A stretch of DNA of 20,118 nt, from contig CAZRRV010000028.1 of NCBI GenBank assembly GCA_964602735.1, forward strand, positions 1-20,118. The letters are read 5' to 3'. Positions 14,643-20,118 of the stretch are shown in pieces. The DNA is from CAZRRV01 sp964602735 (GTDB taxonomy: Bacteria > Bacillota > Clostridia > Oscillospirales > Acutalibacteraceae). Each line of letters begins with the position of its first letter. Positions within the stretch are counted from its first letter, which is position 1. The notes beneath the pieces were generated by a model. That model was not told where the DNA came from. It searched no databases and saw nothing but the letters and a program-made list of their open reading frames with translations. Both the position numbers and the translations under genes were made by a program.

Positions 14643-14927
14643 CTACTTCTTAACCGGCGCGGTAGTCTTCGCGCCCGCATGTCCGCGGAATGTTCTGGTA
14701 GGCGCGAACTCGCCGAGTTTATGCCCTACCATATCCTCGGTTATGTAAACCGGAACATGTTTCCGCCCGTCGTGTACCGCGATGGTGTGACCGACAAAAT
14801 CGGGGAAAATTGTCGACGCGCGGCTCCATGTCTTAAGTACGCGCTTTTCGCCGGTCGCGTTCATCTCCCGAACCCGTTTTAGAAGAACGGGTTGCACAAA
14901 AGGCCCTTTTTTAACGCTTCTTCCCAT
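14643..14927 (-). CDS. rpsS: 30S ribosomal protein S19
   Basis: This 94-residue protein starts MGRSVKKGPFVQPVLLKRV and has TWSRASTIFPDFVGHTIAVHDGRKHVPVYITEDMVGHKLGEFAPTRTFRGH. S19 forms a complex with S13 in the 30S head. Family length is normal. The ATG at 14927 follows AAAGGAAA. Confidence 0.98.
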   Translation of the reverse strand: MGRSVKKGPFVQPVLLKRVREMNATGEKRVLKTWSRASTIFPDFVGHTIAVHDGRKHVPVYITEDMVGHKLGEFAPTRTFRGHAGAKTTAPVKK

Positions 14928-14946
14928 ATCCGTTTCCTTTCGTCGA

Positions 14947-15780
<834 letters not shown>

Positions 15781-15824
15781 TTTGTCACTCTCCTGTCAGC
15801 TTTGAAAGAAATCGCGCGCCCGGG

Positions 15825-16115
15825 TTATTTCAGCCCCTCGAAAAACTCGATCGGCTTTGACTTGGGCGAAAGGGTAACGATCGCCTTTTTCCACGACGGC
15901 GTATATCCCTCGTAGCGACCCATGCGGCGCGACTTTCCCCTTACCGATATGGTGTTCACCTTTACGACCTCAACCGAAAACAGTTCCTCCACGGCGCGCC
16001 TGATTTGCGGTTTGCCAGCGTTTTTCGCGACTTTGAACGCGTATTTTTTATCCTGAACCGTATTCATGCTCTTCTCGGTTATCACCGGTCCTAAAATAAT
16101 ATCCTGCGCTGCCAT
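15825..16115 (-). CDS. rplW: 50S ribosomal protein L23
   Basis: This 96-residue protein has DIILGPVITEKSMNTVQDKKYAFKVAKNAGKPQIRRAVEELFSVEVVKVNT, the L23 core, and GYTPSWKKAIVTLSPKSKPIEFFEG. L23 at the tunnel exit is the docking point for trigger factor and SRP. Its ATG overlaps the rplD stop (TAATG). GAGGAGGT lies inside rplD, 9 nt upstream, which suggests translational coupling. Confidence 0.97.
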   Translation of the reverse strand: MAAQDIILGPVITEKSMNTVQDKKYAFKVAKNAGKPQIRRAVEELFSVEVVKVNTISVRGKSRRMGRYEGYTPSWKKAIVTLSPKSKPIEFFEGLK

Positions 16116-16738
16116 TACGCGTATACCTCCTCGATTTTGGAAACGGCGCCTTTTACGATAACCAGCTTGTCGGCGTTCAAAATGTCGTATGTGTTTATCG
16201 TGTTGACCTGCGCCGTTTTTACGCCGGGCAGATTGGCGGCGCTGCGAATGGCGAACGGATCGTTGGTTTCGAGAACGATAAGCGCCTTGCCCGCCGCGCC
16301 GATTGCCTTCAGGCAGTCGGCAACCGCTCTGGTTTTGTATGTTTCGAGGGTTAAACCGTCGAGCACAATCAGATCGCCGGTAAGAACCTTGTCGGAAAGA
16401 GCGGATTTAAGCGCCAGCCTGCGGACTTTTTTATTGAGGCTGTAAGAATAGTCGCGCGGGTGCGGGCCGAGCGCTATCCCTCCGTGGCGCCACTGCGGAG
16501 CGCGGGTGGAACCCTGCCTCGCGTGACCCGTGCCTTTCTGCCTCCACGGCTTGCGCCCGCCGCCCGAAACCTCGGAGCGGGTTTTGGTAGACTGTGTCCC
16601 CTGCCGCTGATTGGCGAGATAGTTCACTACCGCCATATGCATAACATTTTTATTGGGTTCAACCCCGAACACCGCGTCGCTGAGAGCGATTTCGCCCACC
16701 GACTGCCCGTTCATATCCACAACCGCTACATTCGGCAT
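16115..16738 (-). CDS. rplD: 50S ribosomal protein L4
   Basis: This 207-residue protein has the tunnel loop (about 58-93) with GGGRKPWRQKGTGHARQGSTRAPQWRHGGIALGPHPRDY, where macrolide- and oxazolidinone-resistance changes occur elsewhere; nothing unusual is visible. The globular domain follows. In gamma-proteobacteria L4 binds the S10 mRNA leader and represses the operon, and the long leader of rpsJ here raises the same question. The ATG at 16738 follows AAAGGGG. Confidence 0.97.
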   Translation of the reverse strand: MPNVAVVDMNGQSVGEIALSDAVFGVEPNKNVMHMAVVNYLANQRQGTQSTKTRSEVSGGGRKPWRQKGTGHARQGSTRAPQWRHGGIALGPHPRDYSYSLNKKVRRLALKSALSDKVLTGDLIVLDGLTLETYKTRAVADCLKAIGAAGKALIVLETNDPFAIRSAANLPGVKTAQVNTINTYDILNADKLVIVKGAVSKIEEVYA

Positions 16739-16756
16739 AACTCAAACGCCCCTTTC

Positions 16757-17395
16757 TTAAGCTTTGGCTTTCACGCTGTCGAACACCGTGACAATCGAAC
16801 CGTTCGCACCCGGAACGGCGCCCTTTACGGCGATAAGATTGTTTTCGGCGTCGATTTTAACAACCGTTAAGTTCTGTACGGTTACCCGTTCGTTTCCGAG
16901 ATGCCCCGCCATTTTTTTGCCCTTCATAACGCGGGACGGGGTGCTGCTCGCGCCGAGCGAACCGCCGTGACGGGCGACGGGCCCGGTACCGTGAGACATT
17001 TTGAGCCGCGAAAAATTCCAGCGCTTGATAACGCCGGCATAGCCCTTGCCCTTGCTCGTCCCGGTAACATCGACACGATCCCCCGCCGCGAAAACATCCG
17101 CTTTCACAATATCGCCCACGGCGAAGCCCGAAATATCGTCGAACCGGAACTCGTGCAACCGGTTTTTCGGCGCGACATCGCCTTTCGCGAAATGCCCGCG
17201 CATCGGCCCGTTCACTTTTGAGGCTTTAAGGTCGCCGAAACCCATCTGAACCGCGGCGTATCCGTCGTTTTCAACGGTTTTAATCTGGCTTACGACACAG
17301 GGGCCGGCCTCGATTACGGTCACCGGGACTACATTGCCGTTTTCGTCGAACAGCTGGGTCATTCCGACCTTTCTGCCTATTATTCCTTTTTTCAT
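16757..17395 (-). CDS. rplC: 50S ribosomal protein L3
   Basis: This 212-residue protein starts MKKGIIGRKVGMTQLFDENGN and has the central extension KGYAGVIKRWNFSRLKMSHGTGPVARHGGSLGASSTPSRVMKGKKMAGHLGNERVTVQNL. L3 starts 50S assembly and reaches towards the peptidyl-transferase centre. In E. coli a glutamine in the matching SIGQNQTPG stretch is methylated by PrmB; here it reads SLGASSTPS, so that site is absent. AAAGGAG precedes the ATG at 17395, and a hairpin lies in the 55-nt gap after rpsJ. Confidence 0.98.
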   Translation of the reverse strand: MKKGIIGRKVGMTQLFDENGNVVPVTVIEAGPCVVSQIKTVENDGYAAVQMGFGDLKASKVNGPMRGHFAKGDVAPKNRLHEFRFDDISGFAVGDIVKADVFAAGDRVDVTGTSKGKGYAGVIKRWNFSRLKMSHGTGPVARHGGSLGASSTPSRVMKGKKMAGHLGNERVTVQNLTVVKIDAENNLIAVKGAVPGANGSIVTVFDSVKAKA

Positions 17396-17419
17396 TCTTC
17401 TTCTCCTTTTCGGTTATCG

Positions 17420-17435
17420 GTTGGCAAACGCCAAC
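17420..17435 (-). other. Perfect hairpin between rpsJ and rplC
   Basis: GTTGGC and GCCAAC pair perfectly over 6 bp with a 4-nt loop, 24 nt before the rplC start. It is not followed by a T-run, so it is not an obvious terminator. It may be an RNA processing or mRNA-stability element or influence rplC translation (inference). Confidence 0.45.
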
Positions 17436-17450
17436 ATGACCTGCCGGGGG

Positions 17451-17762
17451 CTACAGTTTAATATCGATATCCACCCCGGCGGGGAGTTCCATGCCCGTCA
17501 ACGCCTCGACGGTGCGGTTTGACGGACGCAAAACATAAATCAGGCGCTTATGCACCCGCATTTCAAACTGCTCGCGGCTGTCTTTATATTTATGCACCGC
17601 GCGCAGAATCGTAACCACTTCTTTTTCCGTGGGCAACGGCACCGGCCCCGAAACACGCGATCCCGTTCTTTTCGCCGTTTCTACAATCCTTTCGGCGGAC
17701 TGATCTACCAGCGCGTGATCGTAACCCTTAAGCCTGATTCTGATTTTTTCCTTTACTGCCAA
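17451..17762 (-). CDS. rpsJ: 30S ribosomal protein S10
   Basis: This 103-residue protein (usual length 102-103) begins MAVKEKIRIRLKGYDHALVD and continues through VPLPTEKEVVTILRAVHKYKDSREQFEMRVHKRLIYVLRPSNRTVEALTGMELPAGVDIDIKL. S10 sits in the 30S head and also acts with NusB in antitermination. The start is TTG at 17762, with GAGGAGG (17772-17778) 9 nt upstream; an in-frame upstream ATG would add 17 unrelated residues and has no good binding site. It is the first gene of the superoperon, following a promoter and a leader of about 275 nt. No tuf gene precedes it. Confidence 0.97.
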   Translation of the reverse strand: MAVKEKIRIRLKGYDHALVDQSAERIVETAKRTGSRVSGPVPLPTEKEVVTILRAVHKYKDSREQFEMRVHKRLIYVLRPSNRTVEALTGMELPAGVDIDIKL

Positions 17763-18037
17763 CGATTTTCGCCTCCTCGAATTTTTCGGACAACATCGAC
17801 GCTTTCCGTACAACGAGCCGGGTGTTCAAACCACCGGCATCATAAAACCGGGATGACGGATCCCCTCCGCCATTCCGGGGCAGACGCATATATGCTCCCC
17901 CTGCAACGCCCCCGGGCGGCAACCCCGGCGGCAGCGAAACCTGCCCGCCCGGTTATAAACCGAACATACGCCGCGGGAATACCCCGCTTAACACCGGCAA
18001 ATTTACGCCTCGGCGCACACCGGCGATTTTTTCGCGC
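17763..18037 (-). promoter_or_regulatory. Long structured 5' leader of the rpsJ operon
   Basis: From the predicted start near 18037 to the rpsJ TTG the mRNA has about 275 untranslated nt. Local hairpins visible in it include GCGGG/CCCGC (17973-17987), CGGTT/AACCG (17950-17962) and GGCAG/CTGCC (17930-17945), and the palindrome GCATATATGC near 17885-17894. Near 17850-17870 two short pairings (GGGAT/ATCCC and CATC/GATG types) share bases and could exclude each other. Feedback control by a ribosomal protein is plausible for a leader of this size, but no known leader class was recognised. A short ATG frame inside it has no family match. Confidence 0.45.
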
Positions 18038-18043
18038 CTTTGT

Positions 18044-18072
18044 ATTATAACACCGACATTTGCCGATGGCAA
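18044..18072 (-). promoter_or_regulatory. rpsJ: Strong promoter of the S10-spc-alpha superoperon
   Basis: On the minus strand TTGCCA (18072-18067, five of six) is followed after exactly 17 nt by a perfect TATAAT (18049-18044), preceded by TG one base upstream (extended -10). This is the best promoter in the window and fits the high expression expected of a ribosomal operon. Transcription should start near 18037. Confidence 0.85.
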
Positions 18073-18115
18073 GAATTTTTTTTATTTTCACTGTTTTTAA
18101 TTGAATTTTTCTGTT
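18073..18115 (-). promoter_or_regulatory. A/T-rich UP-element-like tract upstream of the rpsJ promoter
   Basis: Immediately upstream of the -35 the minus strand has long A-runs, including AAAATAAAAAAAATTC and AATTAAAAAC, in otherwise GC-rich DNA. Such tracts can bind the alpha-subunit C-terminal domain and raise promoter strength. Confidence 0.5.
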
Positions 18116-18177
18116 TTGCTTATAAATGCGCGTTTTGCGGCGAATTTATTGTACAATCCGGCACCCGCCGCCGGCTG

Positions 18178-18207
18178 TAAAGCCCGCGCCTTCCGGCGCG
18201 GGCTTTA
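18178..18207 (-). terminator. Hairpin terminator after the GH2 gene
   Basis: TAAAGCCCGCGCC and GGCGCGGGCTTTA pair over 13 bp with a TTCC loop (GGAA on the minus strand). The T-rich part is within and just after the stem. Its place 48 nt after the GH2 stop and before the rpsJ promoter indicates that it separates the two transcripts. The stem is symmetric, so it could also stop plus-strand transcription. Confidence 0.7.
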
Positions 18208-18254
18208 AGATTATATCGGAATCGGCCCGGCGCCGCGATGCCGGCGGCCGTCCG

Positions 18255-19955
18255 CTACCGCTCGATTGCCGCGGGGCGGGCAAACAGCGGCGCGATTTTC
18301 GCGGGGTCGATTTTCGGTTTGCGATCGTAGGTGTAAAGGCCGTTCTGCTCCTGCTCGACATCGGTGAGCTGAGTGTAGCACATGGCGCATATGAGTGGAT
18401 TGTCGAGCAACGCGTCGTTCGTGCCTTTAAGCCGCAACAAAAACTCCTCCTCGTTCTTCGGAAGGTTGCCGTAACCCCAGCTGTGCTCCCCCGCCAGCCA
18501 GCCGCAACCGATACCGCCGTACTCGCTTACGAATAACGGCAGCCCGGCTTTGTAACTCTGCCGTTTCGATTTTACCTCAACGCACTCGCCGTTTTTGAGG
18601 TTCGCGAAATGGGAAGCGAATTTGTCGGGGAACTGCTCGTAATCGTGAACATCGTACACATCGTCGGTAACGACGTGGACCCAGCCGCTGGTGTCGATGC
18701 AGGGGCGGGTGGGATCGGCGGCCTTGGTGGTTCTGTAGACAAGCTCTATAAGCGGGTCGTACTGCCTGTCGCTCGTTTCGTTAAACGGGCACCAGCCGAT
18801 AATCGCGGGATGGTTGCGGTCGCGCTCGATCTCCTCAATCCACTCGGGGAGCATGGTATACACCGCTTCCGGCCGCGTGACATCGAGACCCCAGTTCGGG
18901 TACTCTCCCCACACTATGTAACCCTTGCGGTCGCAATGGTACAGGAAGCGTTCTTCAAAGACCTTTTCATGCAGACGCGCCCCGTTGAAACCCATGGCCG
19001 TCGAGCGGTCGATATCGCCCTCGAGTTCGGCGTCGGACGGCGCGGTGTAGATCCCGTCGGGATAAAAGCCCTGATCGAGCACCAGACGCTGGAAAACCGA
19101 TTTGCCGTTAAGCAGGAATTTCCCGTCGCGGAATTCGGCCGAACGCAGACCGAAATAGCTTTTAACCCTGTCGTCCCCGAAAGCGAGGGTAAGATCGTAC
19201 AATCCGCCCTTGCCGATCTCCCACGGATGCTTTTCGGAAAGCGGCACGGTAACGGTAACCTGCCCGCACGCGTTTTCGAGCGCGGCGCCGCCGGTCGCCT
19301 TCCCCCCGAACGAGGTTTCAACCGAGAAATCCGCCTTCCCGCACAACTCCGCCCAGACGGTGACGGCGCCCGCTTTCAAATCGGGGTAATACCTTACCTT
19401 TTCGATATGGGTTTCGGGCATAAATTCGAGCCAGACGGTCTGCCATATCCCGGTTGTGCGGGTATAGTCGCATCCGTGCGAGAAATACAGTTCGCTCTGC
19501 TTGCCGCGCGGCACGCGGGGGTCGCGTTCGTCGTCCTCGGCATGCACGACGAGAGTGTTTTCCCCCTCCCGCACATAATCCGTAATGTCAAACGAGAAAG
19601 AAACATAGCCGCCCCTGTGCTCGCCGGCTTTCTCACCGTTGATATAAACCGCGGCTCTGTAATCCACGGCGCCGAAATGCAGTTTTATTCTCCCCCCGAG
19701 TTCCGCCGTCGAAACATCGAAGGTTCTGCGGTACCATACGGAATTCATAAAATCGGTATCCGCCACGCCCGAAAGCCTGCTTTGGGGGCAGAACGGAACG
19801 TTTATTTTCATATTGTACCCCGGCGCTCCGGGTTTATGCATCCCGCGCGCCTCGCCGCTGTTCCCCCTGTCGATTTCAAACTCCCATTCGCCGTTGAGAT
19901 TGCGCCAGCCGCCGCGCATAAACTGCGGTTTCGGATGTTCGGTTCTGTACTGCAT
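18255..19955 (-). CDS. Glycoside hydrolase family 2 enzyme (beta-glycosidase)
   Basis: This 566-residue protein has the three-part GH2 layout: a jelly-roll sugar-binding domain (about 15-180, with WRNLNGEWEFEID and SVWYRRTFD), an immunoglobulin-like domain (about 181-275), and a TIM barrel (about 276-560). The acid/base is E393 (WCPFNE) and the nucleophile E478 (FVSEYGG). It retains sugar configuration as the family does. There is no signal peptide, so it acts on imported sugars. The N-x-K motif of beta-glucuronidases before the GLYTYDRKPK stretch is replaced by E-x-N, which argues against glucuronidase; beta-galactosidase or a related exo-activity is possible. The ATG at 19955 follows GAAGG with 9-nt spacing; an upstream extension to 20042 lacks homology and overlaps the promoter. 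Confidence 0.9.
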   Translation of the reverse strand: MQYRTEHPKPQFMRGGWRNLNGEWEFEIDRGNSGEARGMHKPGAPGYNMKINVPFCPQSRLSGVADTDFMNSVWYRRTFDVSTAELGGRIKLHFGAVDYRAAVYINGEKAGEHRGGYVSFSFDITDYVREGENTLVVHAEDDERDPRVPRGKQSELYFSHGCDYTRTTGIWQTVWLEFMPETHIEKVRYYPDLKAGAVTVWAELCGKADFSVETSFGGKATGGAALENACGQVTVTVPLSEKHPWEIGKGGLYDLTLAFGDDRVKSYFGLRSAEFRDGKFLLNGKSVFQRLVLDQGFYPDGIYTAPSDAELEGDIDRSTAMGFNGARLHEKVFEERFLYHCDRKGYIVWGEYPNWGLDVTRPEAVYTMLPEWIEEIERDRNHPAIIGWCPFNETSDRQYDPLIELVYRTTKAADPTRPCIDTSGWVHVVTDDVYDVHDYEQFPDKFASHFANLKNGECVEVKSKRQSYKAGLPLFVSEYGGIGCGWLAGEHSWGYGNLPKNEEEFLLRLKGTNDALLDNPLICAMCYTQLTDVEQEQNGLYTYDRKPKIDPAKIAPLFARPAAIER

Positions 19956-20013
19956 AACTCTCTGCCTTCCTTCTGTTTTTTCCGGAGGGTGCCTTCCCCG
20001 TCCCTCCTCGTCT

Positions 20014-20042
20014 ACCATACCACAGCGGCGGCGTAAAATCAA
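20014..20042 (-). promoter_or_regulatory. Promoter of the GH2 gene
   Basis: On the minus strand TTGATT (20042-20037) and TATGGT (20019-20014) are separated by exactly 17 nt, and TG one base before the -10 forms an extended -10. The resulting leader is about 50 nt. Each hexamer matches four of six bases, so a regulator may be needed. Confidence 0.5.
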
Positions 20043-20062
20043 CCGCTATTTTATTTTTCCCG

Positions 20063-20081
20063 GCCGGCAGCGCCGGCTGCC
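20063..20081. repeat. GC-rich overlapping inverted repeats upstream of the GH2 promoter
   Basis: GCCGGC-AGC-GCCGGC (20063-20077) and GGCAGC-GCCG-GCTGCC (20066-20081) share bases. They lie about 20-40 bp upstream of the GH2 -35. There is no T-run, so they are not a terminator for the minus strand. They may be the end of an upstream unit or a regulator-binding site. The 37 nt beyond, to the window edge, show nothing recognisable. Confidence 0.35.
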
Positions 20082-20118
20082 ATGTCGCGCCGCTTAATTA
20101 TGCGCAAAACTTCGATAA

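Noticed and set aside
17728..17889. A small ATG frame in the rpsJ leader, with GGGGGAG upstream, that runs into rpsJ in another frame
   Set aside because: The ribosome binding site is tempting, but the 53-residue product has no recognisable family and ends inside rpsJ. A leader peptide cannot be excluded, but the sequence alone does not support it.
18255..19955. Beta-glucuronidase assignment for the GH2 enzyme
   Set aside because: The N-x-K motif expected just before the GLYTYDRKPK stretch is replaced by E-x-N, so only a general GH2 call is justified.
18609..20036. A 475-codon plus-strand open frame opposite the GH2 gene
   Set aside because: It lies entirely antisense to a well-supported GH2 gene with catalytic motifs. 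It has no domain I recognise, and long antisense frames are common in GC-rich genes.
19956..20042. An upstream extension of the GH2 protein by 29 residues
   Set aside because: It overlaps the predicted promoter, has no family similarity, and a better ribosome binding site precedes the ATG at 19955.

Overview
The window is a bacterial chromosome segment dominated by one long minus-strand ribosomal-protein superoperon. The fused S10, spc and alpha operons run without a break from rpsJ (TTG start at 17762) to rplQ (stop at 2415). This covers 31 genes in about 15.3 kb, with gaps of 0-65 nt and several 1-4 nt overlaps. The organism is most likely a Gram-positive Firmicute, probably a GC-rich Clostridia-type lineage. 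The evidence is the Clostridia-style order secY-adk-map-(KOW protein)-infA-rpmJ-rpsM-rpsK-rpsD-rpoA-rplQ, the four-cysteine (zinc) forms of S4, S14, L24 and Adk, strong GGAGG-type ribosome binding sites, frequent TTG/GTG starts, and DegV and DUF1836 genes nearby. The exact taxon cannot be fixed from the sequence alone.

Layout from left to right. Positions 1-731 (minus): the first 22 codons of a probable membrane-anchored or secreted protein cut by the window edge, preceded by a DUF1836 gene. Positions 732-897: an AT-rich divergent promoter region with an operator-like inverted repeat inside the DUF1836 promoter. Positions 898-1767 (plus): a DegV/FakB-type fatty-acid-binding protein. Positions 1768-2414: a 647-nt convergent spacer with terminator-like hairpins facing both ways and no credible gene. 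Positions 2415-17762 (minus): the superoperon. Positions 17763-18254: a terminator for the upstream gene, a near-consensus promoter with an A/T-rich upstream tract, and a roughly 275-nt structured leader of rpsJ. Positions 18255-19955 (minus): a cytoplasmic glycoside hydrolase family 2 gene with its own extended -10 promoter near the right edge.

The superoperon encodes components of both ribosomal subunits, IF-1, the RNA polymerase alpha subunit, the SecY channel, adenylate kinase, methionine aminopeptidase and a KOW RNA-binding protein. It therefore joins ribosome building with transcription, translation initiation, nascent-chain export and N-terminal processing. One strong promoter at 18044-18072 appears to drive all of it. 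No tuf/fusA/rpsL lies directly upstream and no ecfA/truA genes lie directly downstream; the neighbours are a GH2 enzyme and, convergently, degV.

Most of the window is conserved housekeeping sequence, and I found no clearly new multi-gene system. The items most worth a second look are regulatory: the inverted repeat in the DUF1836 promoter, the long structured rpsJ leader, a hairpin between rpsJ and rplC, and the overlap of the KOW gene with infA.
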